Positions 7,962 to 17,936 of a DNA stretch of 64,000 nt are shown here, piece after piece. The notes beneath the pieces were generated by a model. It made no database searches and was not told where the DNA came from. It was given only the letters and a program-made list of their open reading frames with translations. Position 1 is the stretch's first letter; every line of letters begins with the position of its first letter. Made by a program: the position numbers and the translations under genes. The stretch comes from an uncultured Prevotella sp. (GTDB lineage Bacteria; Bacteroidota; Bacteroidia; Bacteroidales; Bacteroidaceae), in contig CABVDL010000003.1 in assembly GCA_902497035.1 (NCBI GenBank), forward strand, positions 11,291 through 75,290, written 5' to 3'.

Positions 7962-9431
7962 ATGAACTTGAAAAGACACCTTATATTATTACTGCTCGGC
8001 GCCATGGCCGTCACCACCCGGGCGCAGAACGACGGAAAGAGCATCACCGTCACCGACGAGCAGGGACGGCAGGAGGAAATCAACCTGCCCCAGTCGATGA
8101 CGACCAGGCTCGACAGCCTGATGAAGCTCTACAACGCCAAGCTCTACCTGCGGCCCGACTCCGACTGCAACATGCCCGACATCAATCCCATCTATGACCC
8201 GGAAGTGTATAAGGACCGTCTCTCACGCCTGCCGACCGTCATCGAGATGCCCTACAACAGCATCGTGCAGGCTTTCATCGACCGCTATACAGGCGACCTG
8301 CGGCGCAACGTGGCCTACATGCTCGGCGCACAGAACTTCTACATTCCCGTCTTCGAAGAGGCGCTCGAGACCTATGGTCTCCCGCTGGAACTGAAATACC
8401 TACCCGTCATCGAGTCGGGACTCGACCCCACGGCCCGCTCACGCGTCGGAGCCGTCGGGCTGTGGCAGTTCATGCTCTCCACCGCACGCCGCTACAATCT
8501 CAAGGTAAACTCGCTCGTCGACGAAAGGCGCGACATCGTGAAGTCGTCGTATGCCGCGGCACATTACCTGAGCGACCTCTATAAGATCTACAACGACTGG
8601 AACCTCGTCATCGCCGCCTACAACTGCGGCCCCGACAAGATCAACAAGGCCATACGCCGCTCACACGGCGAGCGCGACTACTGGAAGATTTATCCCCGCC
8701 TGCCGCAGGAGACACGCGGCTATGTGCCGGCGTTCATCGCCGCCAACTACGTGATGACCTACTACTGCGACCACAACATCTGCCCGCTCAACAGCTCGCT
8801 GCCCGCCCGCACCGACACGGTGATGGTTGACCGGGACATCCACTTCGAGCAAATAGCCCACGTCTTGGGCATCGACATCGAGCAGCTGGAAGATCTCAAT
8901 CCGCAGTACCGGCGCAATCTGGTCAACGGCCATTCCGAGCTGTCGTCACTGCGCCTGCCGGCCTCGCTCATCAGCCAGTTCATCGACAAGGAGGACTCCA
9001 TCCTCGCCTTCAACCCCAAAAACTACAGGCCGAAGCGCAGCGAGGTGCGCGTGGCCGACAACGCCACTTATCTCGTGAAGAAAAACCAGGTGGAGCGCAT
9101 CCCCCTGAATGCGGAACCCAAGAAAGGCACCGCAGCCGCCAACAATGACAGCAACGACACCAACGACGGGCAGGCCGCACCGCAAAATGACAGCCGCAAG
9201 TCATACTCATCGGGAAACCGCAGCAGCCGCAGCTCAAAAAGCAGCAGGTCAGGCAAATCAAAGTCGAAGTCGAAGACATCTAAGACCAAGGCCAAACACG
9301 TCACCGTGAAGTCGGGCGACACGCTGGGCGAGATTGCCGAGCGCAACCACACCTCGGTGAGGAAGCTGCGTCAGCTCAACGGCATCAAGGGCAGCAACAT
9401 CGTTGTGGGCGACAAACTGAGAGTGAAATAA
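7962..9431 (+). CDS. mltD: MltD-type lytic murein transglycosylase with LysM domain
   Basis: This enzyme cleaves the glycan strands of peptidoglycan in the periplasm. The start at 7962 gives a signal peptide (MNLKRHLILLLLGAMAVTTR, then AQ) and a 489-residue protein; an open frame further upstream overlaps the preceding gene and was rejected. The SLT fold is shown by LPVIESGL with the catalytic Glu at 151, GAVGLWQFM, and AAYNCGP. A serine- and lysine-rich linker (about residues 400-440) leads to one LysM repeat (VKSGDTLGEIAERN...VVGDKLRVK) that binds peptidoglycan. It lies 10 bases after the DUF5683 gene. Confidence 0.9.
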   Translation: MNLKRHLILLLLGAMAVTTRAQNDGKSITVTDEQGRQEEINLPQSMTTRLDSLMKLYNAKLYLRPDSDCNMPDINPIYDPEVYKDRLSRLPTVIEMPYNSIVQAFIDRYTGDLRRNVAYMLGAQNFYIPVFEEALETYGLPLELKYLPVIESGLDPTARSRVGAVGLWQFMLSTARRYNLKVNSLVDERRDIVKSSYAAAHYLSDLYKIYNDWNLVIAAYNCGPDKINKAIRRSHGERDYWKIYPRLPQETRGYVPAFIAANYVMTYYCDHNICPLNSSLPARTDTVMVDRDIHFEQIAHVLGIDIEQLEDLNPQYRRNLVNGHSELSSLRLPASLISQFIDKEDSILAFNPKNYRPKRSEVRVADNATYLVKKNQVERIPLNAEPKKGTAAANNDSNDTNDGQAAPQNDSRKSYSSGNRSSRSSKSSRSGKSKSKSKTSKTKAKHVTVKSGDTLGEIAERNHTSVRKLRQLNGIKGSNIVVGDKLRVK

Positions 9432-9450
9432 GTTACAAGGGATAGCTGCT

Positions 9451-11727
9451 ATGGACGAACAAGAGCTCAGAAACAAAGAACGGGAACAGGCCGACAACAA
9501 AATGATTACAGATGCGTTCAACCATCTGCTCGACACCTACCTGCACTCCAGTCACCGCAAGAAGGTTGACATCATCACCAAGGCTTTCAACTTCGCCCGC
9601 CAGGCTCACAAAGGCGTGCGGCGCCTGTCTGGTGAGCCCTACATCATGCACCCCATCGCCGTAGCGCAGATTGCCTGCGAGGAGATGGGCCTTGGCTCAA
9701 CGAGCATCTGCGCCGCGCTGCTTCACGATGTGGTCGAGGATACCGACTACACCACGGAGGACATCCAGAACATCTTCGGCCCGAAGATTGCGCAAATTGT
9801 CGACGGACTGACCAAAATCAGCGGCGGCATCTTCGGCGACCACGCCTCGGCGCAGGCCGAGAACTTCAAGAAGCTGCTGCTCACCATGAGCGACGACATC
9901 CGCGTCATCCTCATCAAAATATGCGACCGCCTGCACAACATGCGCACGCTGGCCTCACAGCCAGCCAACAAGCAGTACAAGATAGCCGGCGAGACGCTCT
10001 ACATCTATGCGCCCATCGCCAACCGCTTGGGACTGAACAAGATAAAGACCGAACTTGAGGACCTGAGCTTCAAGTTTGAGCACCCCGAGGAATACGACCG
10101 CATCGTCAAGAAGCTGGCGATGACCGAGGCGCAGCGCAACAAGGTGTTTGACGACTTCACCGCCCCCATCCGCGACTCGCTCGACAAGATGGGCTTCCAG
10201 TACCACATCAAGGCGCGCGTCAAAAGCCCCTACTCCATCTGGTGCAAGATGCAGAACAAGCACGTCACCTTTGAGGAGATTTATGACATTCTCGCCGTAC
10301 GCATCATCTTCACGCCCAAGGAGCGGAAAGATGAGATTAACGAGTGTTTCCAGATTTATGTGGCGCTCAACCAGATTTACAAGAGCCACCCCGACCGCCT
10401 GCGCGACTGGGTCAACCACCCCAAGGCCAACGGCTACCAGGCCCTGCACGCCACGATGATGTCGAAGCAGGGCCAGTGGATAGAGGTGCAGATACGCTCC
10501 GACCGCATGGACGACATCGCCGAGCAGGGCTTCGCCGCCCACTGGAAATACAAGGAGGGCGGCAGCACCGACGAGGACATAGAGCTGAACAAGTGGATTG
10601 GCACCATCAAGGAGATACTCGACGACCCGCAGCCCGATGCCATGGACTTCCTCGACTCCATCAAGCTCAACCTCTTCGCCTCCGAGATATTCGTCTTTAC
10701 GCCCAAGGGAGAGGTAAAGACACTGCCGGCTGGCTGCACGGTGCTCGACTTCGCCTTTCAGATACACACGTTCCTCGGCAGCCACTGCATCGGCGCCAAG
10801 GTCAACCACAAGCTGGTGCCGCTCAGCCACAAGCTGCAGAGCGGCGACCAGGTGGAGGTGCTCACCTCCAACTCACAGCATGTGCAGCCGTCGTGGATCA
10901 ACTTTGTGTTCACGGCCAAGGCACGCTCGAAGATACAGGCCATCCTGCGGCGTGAGAACCGCGAGTTGCAGCAGGCCGGCGAGGCCGCCCTCAGCCAGTG
11001 GCTGAAAGACAACGACCTTGAGCTGACACCCGAGCTGCTTGACCGGCTCTGCGAGTTCCATGAGATTGATACCCACGAGAATTTCTTCATCGCACTCGGC
11101 AAAAAGACCGTGATGCTCAGCGACAGGGACGCTGAGGCGCTCAACGAGAAAAAGAAGTCCGGCTCCGCCTCGGGATGGCGCAAATACGTGCCGTTCCTCC
11201 ACAGGCAGGGCAAGAAGAAAACAGATGACACGGGCGAGGACCTGCCCAAGCTCATCGCGGCCGGACAGGGCTTTGACAAGAAGAAGCCCTGCATCATCTC
11301 CGAGCGCACCATCGGCATGTACATCTTCCCGAAATGCTGTCACCCCATTCCTGGCGACGACATTCTGGGCTTCATCGACGGCAAGAAGCACGTGGAGATA
11401 CACAAACGCTCATGCCCCGTGGCCAGCAAGCTCAAGACGAGCTTCGGCCCGCGCATCCTCGACGCCAAATGGGACATGCACCGGCAGCTCTACTTCGACG
11501 CCACCATTGAGGTGCACGGCATCGACCGCAAAGGCATGCTGCACGACGTGGCCGAGATTATCTCACACAAGATGAACGTCAACATCCACAAGGTGGCCTT
11601 CACCGCCGATGACGGCATTTTCGAGGGACGCATCGAGCTGCGCGTCCACGACCGCGACGAGGTGCGCAGCATCATGGGCCGGCTGAAGAAAATTGCCGAC
11701 ATGCAGGAGGTGCAGCAAATCGTGTAG
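9451..11727 (+). CDS. RelA/SpoT (p)ppGpp synthetase/hydrolase
   Basis: A long RSH protein (758 residues) that makes and probably degrades (p)ppGpp in the stringent response. Domains in order: HD hydrolase with HDVVED at 92-97, synthetase (VKSPYSIWCKMQ, DILAVRIIF, and VQIRSDRMDDIAEQGFAAHW), TGS (IFVFTPKGEVKTLPAG), a helical and zinc-finger-like region with CCHPIPGDDILGF, and a C-terminal ACT domain. The intact HD motif suggests a bifunctional Rel rather than a synthetase-only RelA. It is the last gene of the parA-parB cluster and ends 8 bases from the convergent merR-like gene, with no visible terminator between them. Confidence 0.95.
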   Translation: MDEQELRNKEREQADNKMITDAFNHLLDTYLHSSHRKKVDIITKAFNFARQAHKGVRRLSGEPYIMHPIAVAQIACEEMGLGSTSICAALLHDVVEDTDYTTEDIQNIFGPKIAQIVDGLTKISGGIFGDHASAQAENFKKLLLTMSDDIRVILIKICDRLHNMRTLASQPANKQYKIAGETLYIYAPIANRLGLNKIKTELEDLSFKFEHPEEYDRIVKKLAMTEAQRNKVFDDFTAPIRDSLDKMGFQYHIKARVKSPYSIWCKMQNKHVTFEEIYDILAVRIIFTPKERKDEINECFQIYVALNQIYKSHPDRLRDWVNHPKANGYQALHATMMSKQGQWIEVQIRSDRMDDIAEQGFAAHWKYKEGGSTDEDIELNKWIGTIKEILDDPQPDAMDFLDSIKLNLFASEIFVFTPKGEVKTLPAGCTVLDFAFQIHTFLGSHCIGAKVNHKLVPLSHKLQSGDQVEVLTSNSQHVQPSWINFVFTAKARSKIQAILRRENRELQQAGEAALSQWLKDNDLELTPELLDRLCEFHEIDTHENFFIALGKKTVMLSDRDAEALNEKKKSGSASGWRKYVPFLHRQGKKKTDDTGEDLPKLIAAGQGFDKKKPCIISERTIGMYIFPKCCHPIPGDDILGFIDGKKHVEIHKRSCPVASKLKTSFGPRILDAKWDMHRQLYFDATIEVHGIDRKGMLHDVAEIISHKMNVNIHKVAFTADDGIFEGRIELRVHDRDEVRSIMGRLKKIADMQEVQQIV

Positions 11728-11735
11728 CGCGCCGC

Positions 11736-12086
11736 TCACATCAGACTGTCAAGGTGCTGGCGGATTTCCTTCAGCTGGTCGCGCACGCTCACCAGCGTGT
11801 CCAGCACGTCCGAGCTCCTGTCCACGCTGTGCCGGTTCTCGCGAAGATAATTGCGCGCGGCGGCAATCTTGAAGCCACGCACCTTGACAAGATTGTAAAT
11901 GACCTTCAACTCCTCTATATCCTTTACGGTATATTGCCGCACCTTGGTCGAAGCCACCGTCTTGGGCTTCAGCTGCGGAAACTCGCTCTCCCAGTAGCGC
12001 AGCGTACTCTCGTTGACGCCTATCATCTGGGACACCTCCTTGATGGAGTAATACAACTTCGGGTTCTTGCTCGGGTTTAATGCCAT
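11736..12086 (-). CDS. MerR-family transcriptional regulator
   Basis: A small 116-residue DNA-binding protein. A MerR-type winged helix-turn-helix covers residues about 12-80 (YYSIKEVSQMIGVNESTLRYWE, then RQYTVKDIEELKVIYNLVK). A short C-terminal helix follows, probably for dimerisation. There is no effector domain or cysteine cluster, so no metal or drug sensing is indicated. Similar short MerR proteins are common next to housekeeping genes in Bacteroidales. A TAACTTTG -7 box lies about 25 bases before the start codon, and the gene is divergent from alaS. Its target is unknown. Confidence 0.88.
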   Translation of the reverse strand: MALNPSKNPKLYYSIKEVSQMIGVNESTLRYWESEFPQLKPKTVASTKVRQYTVKDIEELKVIYNLVKVRGFKIAAARNYLRENRHSVDRSSDVLDTLVSVRDQLKEIRQHLDSLM

Positions 12087-12110
12087 TGTGGAAATCTTTT
12101 ATTGTCTTTG

Positions 12111-12118
12111 CAAAGTTA
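12111..12118 (-). promoter_or_regulatory. -7 promoter box for the MerR gene
   Basis: The minus strand reads TAACTTTG followed by GCA, a canonical Bacteroidales -7 element, about 25 bases upstream of the merR-like start. No TTTG -33 box is seen at 19-21 bases. Confidence 0.5.
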
Positions 12119-12215
12119 AGAAAAAAAAGATGAACTTCACCGGCCGATGCCCACTTATTTCATTGACTGTCACGATAAAGTTGGCCGCGGCAAAGATTAA
12201 GTGACAATAATTTAG

Positions 12216-12223
12216 TAACTTTG
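12216..12223 (+). promoter_or_regulatory. -7 promoter box for alaS
   Basis: TAACTTTG followed by GCA, 49 bases before the alaS start, matches TAnnTTTG. It is divergent from the MerR promoter; the two boxes are about 100 bases apart. No clear -33 box. Confidence 0.55.
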
Positions 12224-12272
12224 CAACCAAGTATCAACACAACAAAAACAACAAAAACAAACAGATATTACA

Positions 12273-14939
12273 ATGATGACAGCTAACGAAATCCGTGACT
12301 CGTATCTGAAGTTCTTTGAGTCAAAAGGACACGTTATCGTCCCTTCCGCTCCTATCGTAGTGAAAGACGACCCCACGCTGATGTTCACCAATGCCGGCAT
12401 GAACCAGTGGAAAGACATTATCCTCGGCACGAAGGACCCCCATCCCCGCCGCCGCACCGACTCGCAGAAATGTCTGCGCGTAAGCGGCAAGCACAACGAC
12501 CTGGAGGAAGTGGGGCGCGACGCCGCCCTCTCCCACCACACCATGTTTGAGATGCTCGGCAACTGGAGCTTCGGCGACTACTTCAAGGAAGGCGCCATCG
12601 ACTACGCTTACGAATATCTGGTTGATATCCTCCACCTCGACCCCAAGGACCTCTACGTCACCGTGTTTGAGGGCGATGCCAGTGAGCAGCTTGAGCGCGA
12701 CGACGAGGCCGCAGGCTACTGGGCCAAGCACTTCCCCGCCAACCACATTGTCAACGGCAACAAGCACGACAACTTCTGGGAGATGGGCGACACGGGGCCC
12801 TGCGGCCCCTGCTCCGAGATACACATCGACTTCCGCCCGGAAGAGGAGAAAGCCAAGGTCCCCGGCGAGACGCTCGTCAACAAGGACCATCCGCAGGTCA
12901 TCGAAATCTGGAACATCGTGTTCATGCAGTTCAACCGCAAGGCTGACGGCTCGCTCGAGCCGCTGAAGATGCACGTCATCGACACGGGCATGGGCTTTGA
13001 GCGCCTCGTCCGCCTGCTTCAGAACAAGCACTCCAACTACGACACCGACATCTTCTCGCCCATCATCAGCGAGATAGAGCGGCTTTCCGGTCACCAGTAC
13101 AGCCACACGTTCCCCGAGGGACCCAACGGCGAGGGTGTCAACGACAAGGAGAAGGTTGACATCGCCATCCGCGTCGTGGCCGACCATCTGCGTGCCGTGG
13201 CCTTTGCCATTGCCGACGGCCAGCTGCCCGGCAATGCCAAGGCCGGCTATGTCATCCGCCGCATCCTGCGCCGCGCCGTACGCTACGCCTACACGTTCCT
13301 CGACCAGAAGAGTGCGTTCATGTACAAGCTCATCCCCGTACTTGTCCGCGAGATGGGCAAGGCCTATCCTGAGCTCGGCGCGCAGCAGGAACTCATTACA
13401 AAGGTTATCAAGCAAGAGGAAGTCAGCTTCCTGCGCACGCTGGACAAGGGCATCCAGCTGTTGAGCGTTGACATGGATGAGCTGAAAGCGCAGCACCAGA
13501 CGGTGCTCGACGGCGCCAAGGCCTTCCGTCTTTTCGACACCTACGGCTTCCCCATCGACCTCACCGAACTCATCTGCGGCGAGAATGGCCTCACTGTTGA
13601 CGAGAAGGGATTTGATGAGGAGATGGCCAAGCAGAAAGCCCGCGCCCGCAACGCCGCCAGCGTGGAGAACGGCGACTGGGTCTCTGTGCGCGAAGGAGAG
13701 CAGGAGTTCGTAGGCTATGACTTCAACGAATACGACTGCCACATTCTGCGCTACCGCAAAGTGACGCAAAAGAAGAACTCGTTCTACGAGGTGGTACTCG
13801 ACTACACGCCGTTCTACGGCGAGATGGGCGGCCAGGTCGGCGACAAGGGCCAGCTCGTCTCCGACAGCGAGACGGTCGAGGTCATCGACACCAAGCGCGA
13901 AAACAACCAGAGCATCCATATCCTCAAGCAGTTGCCCAAGGACCCCGCAGCCGACTTCCGTGCCGTCGTTGACGGGGCCAAGCGCGAGGCCTCAGCCTGC
14001 AACCACACCGCCACCCACCTGCTCGACTATGCCCTGAAGCAAGTCCTGGGCGAGCAGACCGAGCAACGCGGATCCTACGTTGACGACAAGACGCTGCGCT
14101 TCGACTTCAACTATTTCGAGAAAGTCAGTGACGAACAGCTGCGCCAGGTGGAGCGCATCGTCAACAGCATGATCAGGGCCGACCTGCCACTCGACGAGCA
14201 TCGCGATACCCCAATCGAGGAAGCCAAGAAATTGGGCGCCATCGCCCTGTTTGGCGAGAAATACGGCGACAAGGTGCGCGTCGTGCGCTTCGGCCCGTCG
14301 GCCGAGTTCTGCGGCGGCATCCACGTGAAGAGTACCGGCCACATCGGCTTCTTCAAGATTATATCCGAGAGCAGCGTGGCCGCAGGCATCCGCCGTATTG
14401 AGGCCCTGACCGGACAGCAGGCCGAGGAGGCCATCTACATGGCAGAGGACACGATGAAAGAAATCCGCAGCATGTTCAACAACGCCAAGGACCTGTCCGC
14501 CGCCATCCAGAAATACATCAATGAGAATGCCGAGCTGAAGAAAGAGGTGGAGCAGTTCCAGGCACAGATGGTGGAGCGCGCCAAGGCCAAGCTGTTAGAC
14601 AACTTGCGTGAGGTCAACGGTGTCAGGGTCATCACCGCCGTACTGCCCATGGAGCCCGCGCAGGCCAAGGACCTTGTGTTCAAGCTGCGTCAGGCCCTGC
14701 CGGAGAACATGGTGGCTGTCATCGGCTCCGTAGCCCACGACAAGCCCATGATCAGCCTGATGATCACCGACGACCTGGTCAGCGGACACAGCCTCAACGC
14801 AGGCAAAATAGTCCGCGAGGCCGCCAAACTCATCAAGGGCGGCGGTGGCGGACAGGCCTACTACGCACAGGCCGGCGGCAAGGACAAGGACGGACTCTCT
14901 GCCGCAGTCGATAAAGTAGTGGAACTCTGCCAGCTTTAA
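12273..14939 (+). CDS. alaS: Alanyl-tRNA synthetase
   Basis: AlaRS charges tRNA-Ala and clears mischarged seryl-tRNA. The 888-residue protein shows the class II aminoacylation core at the N-terminus ([35 protein letters not shown]), a tRNA-recognition region, an editing domain with HTATH (His578, His582) and FCGGIH (Cys680, His684) as zinc ligands, and a C-terminal C-Ala domain with a glycine-rich [14 protein letters not shown]. All key residues are present. Two adjacent ATG codons (12273, 12276) could be the start. It is transcribed alone and followed by a strong terminator. Confidence 0.98.
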   Translation: MMTANEIRDSYLKFFESKGHVIVPSAPIVVKDDPTLMFTNAGMNQWKDIILGTKDPHPRRRTDSQKCLRVSGKHNDLEEVGRDAALSHHTMFEMLGNWSFGDYFKEGAIDYAYEYLVDILHLDPKDLYVTVFEGDASEQLERDDEAAGYWAKHFPANHIVNGNKHDNFWEMGDTGPCGPCSEIHIDFRPEEEKAKVPGETLVNKDHPQVIEIWNIVFMQFNRKADGSLEPLKMHVIDTGMGFERLVRLLQNKHSNYDTDIFSPIISEIERLSGHQYSHTFPEGPNGEGVNDKEKVDIAIRVVADHLRAVAFAIADGQLPGNAKAGYVIRRILRRAVRYAYTFLDQKSAFMYKLIPVLVREMGKAYPELGAQQELITKVIKQEEVSFLRTLDKGIQLLSVDMDELKAQHQTVLDGAKAFRLFDTYGFPIDLTELICGENGLTVDEKGFDEEMAKQKARARNAASVENGDWVSVREGEQEFVGYDFNEYDCHILRYRKVTQKKNSFYEVVLDYTPFYGEMGGQVGDKGQLVSDSETVEVIDTKRENNQSIHILKQLPKDPAADFRAVVDGAKREASACNHTATHLLDYALKQVLGEQTEQRGSYVDDKTLRFDFNYFEKVSDEQLRQVERIVNSMIRADLPLDEHRDTPIEEAKKLGAIALFGEKYGDKVRVVRFGPSAEFCGGIHVKSTGHIGFFKIISESSVAAGIRRIEALTGQQAEEAIYMAEDTMKEIRSMFNNAKDLSAAIQKYINENAELKKEVEQFQAQMVERAKAKLLDNLREVNGVRVITAVLPMEPAQAKDLVFKLRQALPENMVAVIGSVAHDKPMISLMITDDLVSGHSLNAGKIVREAAKLIKGGGGGQAYYAQAGGKDKDGLSAAVDKVVELCQL

Positions 14940-15010
14940 CCGGCATCTGTACATCTGTCAATTTCTACTGACATCATTCACACGGAAAATAATATTCCCT
15001 CAAAAATATA

Positions 15011-15053
15011 ATCCCCTGCCGGTAAAGTGATTATTCACCAACCGGCAGGGGAT
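15011..15053. terminator. Bidirectional rho-independent terminator
   Basis: A perfect 13-bp stem (15011-15023 with 15041-15053) contains CCCCTGCCGG and is followed by a T-run on the plus strand. The 17-base loop can form a small GTGA/TCAC inner stem. It separates alaS from the convergent queE and probably serves both. Confidence 0.85.
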
Positions 15054-15078
15054 TTTTAATTTTTGAGGCTGAGTATCC

Positions 15079-15711
15079 TTACCTTATCCCCACCAGCTTG
15101 TGGATTTGCAGGGACAGTCGCCAGCGGGGATGCTGTCTGATGTAACTGATGCAGGCCGACACGATTTCTGCGTTGCGGGCTGCATCGCCCACGTCGCAGG
15201 GCTGCAGGTAGTAGTAGCGCGCCCGGATGCCATGGTCGCTGACAGGTGTCAGTCCGTCGAACACCACCTTCAGCTCGTCACACTGCCGGCACACCACCGC
15301 TGTACTGGCTGGGGTGGCCATCCACCCGGCGGCCTTGGGAGACACCGTCAGCCAGTCAAGGTTGCGGGGCGGCAGCCGCGTACCGTTGCTCTCCATGGCG
15401 ACAAACGGGAAACCGGCGGCATGAAGCGCGTCAACCAGCGCCTCGTCAACCTGCAGCGCGGGCTCACCGCCCGTCAGCACAATGATGGGACAGGCCTGCG
15501 TCCCTTCCGGCACCAGGCTCCTGGCCCTCCGCACGATGTCGTCGGCCGACAGCAGCTCACAGGCCGTGAAGTCGGTATCGCAGAACTTGCACCGCAGGTT
15601 GCACCCGCTGAAGCGCACGAACACCGCCGCCCGGCCCGTGTTGCGGCCCTCACCCTGCAGACTGTAGAAGATTTCGTTGACCCTATACACCTTATTATAT
15701 ATAGGTTCCAT
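15079..15711 (-). CDS. queE: 7-carboxy-7-deazaguanine synthase (radical SAM)
   Basis: QueE rearranges 6-carboxytetrahydropterin to 7-carboxy-7-deazaguanine in the queuosine pathway. The iron-sulfur cluster motif CNLRCKFC holds Cys37, Cys41 and Cys44 (CX3CX2C), preceded by the FYSLQGEGRNTGR segment common to QueE proteins. The LTGGEPALQ motif binds S-adenosylmethionine. The 210-residue length is usual. It shares one base with the upstream queD stop, so both are translated from one mRNA and act in consecutive steps. Confidence 0.95.
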   Translation of the reverse strand: MEPIYNKVYRVNEIFYSLQGEGRNTGRAAVFVRFSGCNLRCKFCDTDFTACELLSADDIVRRARSLVPEGTQACPIIVLTGGEPALQVDEALVDALHAAGFPFVAMESNGTRLPPRNLDWLTVSPKAAGWMATPASTAVVCRQCDELKVVFDGLTPVSDHGIRARYYYLQPCDVGDAARNAEIVSACISYIRQHPRWRLSLQIHKLVGIR

Positions 15712-16040
15712 TACTTCTCATAGACGGCCACATTGTTGGCCGTCTCCGCCACCCGCGCCTTATAGCAGTTGGGCACGGTGTCGACAATCCAGCGCGCTAT
15801 GTTCTCGGCTGTCGGGTTGAAGGGCAACACCGCATTGAGGTCCTGGTGGTCGAGACGTCCGTGGATAAGCTGCTTGATGATGGTGAAGTCGACCACCATG
15901 CCGTCCTCGTCAAGCTCCTCGGCCTTGCAATAAACTGTTATCTGCCAGTTGTGGCCGTGCAGGTTCTCGCATTTGCTGCCGTGCGAAAGGATGAGGTGGT
16001 GGCAGGCCGACACCTCGAAACTTTTCTGGATATAATACAT
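15711..16040 (-). CDS. queD: 6-carboxytetrahydropterin synthase
   Basis: QueD converts 7,8-dihydroneopterin triphosphate to 6-carboxytetrahydropterin, the substrate of QueE. The 109-residue protein has zinc ligands His14, His28 and His30 (in CHH and LHGHN) and the catalytic Cys24 (SKCENLHGH). LDHQDLN near residue 80 is the second conserved segment. The gene lies directly before queE and 8 bases after the TPR protein, so the three minus-strand genes may share one transcript. Confidence 0.95.
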   Translation of the reverse strand: MYYIQKSFEVSACHHLILSHGSKCENLHGHNWQITVYCKAEELDEDGMVVDFTIIKQLIHGRLDHQDLNAVLPFNPTAENIARWIVDTVPNCYKARVAETANNVAVYEK

Positions 16041-16048
16041 ATTGATGT

Positions 16049-17794
16049 CTATTTTTTCTTTTGTTGGATATAAGCCAGCTCGCTGAGGGCGAAGTCGCCG
16101 TTGTCGGGGTCGTCGAGCAATGTCTTGAGCAGGCGCTCGGCCTCGTCGTAACGGCCCAGGCTGACCAGCAGATAGGCTTTCCGCCGCCTGATGAAACCGG
16201 CAAAGGCGTTGAGTTGCGCCATGTCGGGCCGTTCCTCGTCCGGCGTGTCGTCATCATCGGTTTCCTGGGCATGTTTGGCGATATCGTTGAGGTTGGTCAG
16301 GAAAGCGTCCAGCATGTTGAGGGCACGGTAGTCGCCGCTGTTGACCAGACAGTTGATGTAAGCCTTCGAATACAGCAGGTTTGATGTGGGCATGAGCAGC
16401 TGGAGGTAATAGTTGGCACACTCATACTGGTGCAGATTGAGGTAGCAGCAGCCGATGAGGTAGGCTATTTCCTCCATCAGCACGTGGTTGGTCTTGTTGC
16501 TGAGATCAAACGTGCGCGTGACGGCGTGGAAAGCATTGCGCAACAGCGGCAGGGCCTCGTAAAAGCGCTTGCGCTGATAGAGATGGTAGCCGTTGTAGTA
16601 GTTCTCAGCCACATGCTCGTCCTGCAGCCCGGCGAGTAAACGCTCGTCGGGTGTCATGCTGTCGGTATCGCCGCTCTGCATCTTGCCCATAGCCTCTTTC
16701 CACAGATAGCGGAAGCGGGCCACACGGCTCTCCGACGGCGTGAGGTCAAAGCCTAACAGCACGCTGACCATCCGGCACTGGTGCTCCTCGCTCTCATCGG
16801 AGAGCTGCCGGCTGGTCGACAATGGGGCCAGCGACAGCGTGACGCGGTAGTAAAGGGCGTCCCTGGTCGCCTCCTCCCGCTCGAAGTTAAGCGTCAGGTG
16901 TCTGGGCTTTATCGGGTCTCCGGGGTCATAGAAATGGAGCAGTCCCACGGCCGACTGTGCGCAAAACCGTTTACCGTCGCCAATCAGCACATGTGAGACC
17001 GGGTAGCCGAGGATGGCGTCGGGGTCGTCGATGACGTCGGCCTTTCCGTCAACAGTCAGCGTGAGCGAGATGGGGATGATGTCGTGCAGGCCCATGGCCA
17101 TGGCCATCAGACTGCCAAGCGCCATCGGACCATGGCCGCTCTCGTGCCAGTTGGGGCCGCCTGCCTGGTGGGTCATCTCCTGCTCGCGCACCAGCTGCAC
17201 CTCACGCTCATAGTTGGCCATGCCCTTCTCCTCGTCCACCTTCGCGCCGGGGCGCTGCCGGTCGAGCTCATTGAACTTGTCGGCGAAAGCCTTCTGCCAG
17301 CGGAACGCGTCCTCCATGACATACTCCAGCAGGGTCTTCATCCCGGTCCGCACAACGGGCAGATCGCCGGTGATATGCAAGTCTATCTTACCTTCCTTCT
17401 CGTTGACGTTGTAGACGAGACGCGTCATGGCGGAGTTGAAGTTGCACAGGTTGCAGACCATGCGCACCCTGTCCAACTGGCCAGTGTCGGTGGAAAAGAT
17501 ATATGGGAAAGTGAGGCGGGCATAGGGACTGCCTTTCTCCAGTACGATAATGAAATGGCCGCCCTGGAAGGTATAGCGCACCAGGTGCCGGTTGTCATCC
17601 TTGGTCCAGTTCATCTTGCAGTTCAATTGGCGCAGCGCACTGGTCACCGTCAGCCTGTTCTCGTCCAAAGAAAGGCTGAACGTCCGCGCGTCCTTGCCGG
17701 CGTTCCGGCGTTTGCGGTAGCCGATGATGCCAAGGGCCAGCAGCAGGCAAACAACATCTATGACCAACCAAAGATAAACCATGCTTGTCACCAA
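16049..17794 (-). CDS. Membrane-anchored protein with C-terminal TPR repeats
   Basis: I do not recognise this 581-residue protein as a named family. It has one N-terminal membrane segment (about residues 5-24), a short basic stretch, then a soluble part of about 130 residues that looks like a YbjN-type alpha/beta domain (NCKMNWTKDDNRHLVRY, FIIVLEKGSPYARLTFPY). The second half is helical with tetratricopeptide-like repeats (YYNGYHLYQRKRFYEALPLL, IGCCYLNLHQYECANYYL, LVSLGRYDEAERLLKTLL). TPRs suggest a protein-protein scaffold on the cytoplasmic side. It is 8 bases upstream of queD. A TAnnTTTG box on the minus strand at 17810-17817 may be its promoter. Confidence 0.7.
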   Translation of the reverse strand: MVTSMVYLWLVIDVVCLLLALGIIGYRKRRNAGKDARTFSLSLDENRLTVTSALRQLNCKMNWTKDDNRHLVRYTFQGGHFIIVLEKGSPYARLTFPYIFSTDTGQLDRVRMVCNLCNFNSAMTRLVYNVNEKEGKIDLHITGDLPVVRTGMKTLLEYVMEDAFRWQKAFADKFNELDRQRPGAKVDEEKGMANYEREVQLVREQEMTHQAGGPNWHESGHGPMALGSLMAMAMGLHDIIPISLTLTVDGKADVIDDPDAILGYPVSHVLIGDGKRFCAQSAVGLLHFYDPGDPIKPRHLTLNFEREEATRDALYYRVTLSLAPLSTSRQLSDESEEHQCRMVSVLLGFDLTPSESRVARFRYLWKEAMGKMQSGDTDSMTPDERLLAGLQDEHVAENYYNGYHLYQRKRFYEALPLLRNAFHAVTRTFDLSNKTNHVLMEEIAYLIGCCYLNLHQYECANYYLQLLMPTSNLLYSKAYINCLVNSGDYRALNMLDAFLTNLNDIAKHAQETDDDDTPDEERPDMAQLNAFAGFIRRRKAYLLVSLGRYDEAERLLKTLLDDPDNGDFALSELAYIQQKKK

Positions 17795-17809
17795 TTGTCT
17801 AATGTTTTA

Positions 17810-17817
17810 CAAAAATA
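17810..17817 (-). promoter_or_regulatory. Possible -7 box for the TPR-queD-queE genes
   Basis: The minus strand reads TATTTTTG, fitting TAnnTTTG, 16 bases upstream of the TPR gene start. No -33 box is evident, so this is weak. Confidence 0.35.
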
Positions 17818-17936
17818 AACAATAATCACGTAACGGAGAAAGGATTTAACAATTTTCTTTCGGGTGCAGCGGATAATGACAGTAGAGAGATACGCAGCCC
17901 TCCATCATGCCATCAAAAGCGCCAGTTCCGTCAAGT

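Noticed and set aside
12321..13919. Long minus-strand open frame (532 codons) opposite alaS
   Set aside because: Antisense shadow of alaS; no recognisable motif.
14320..14329. parS-like half word TCCACGTGAA in alaS
   Set aside because: It lies in the conserved FCGGIHVK codons and does not extend to the full palindrome, so it is explained by coding.
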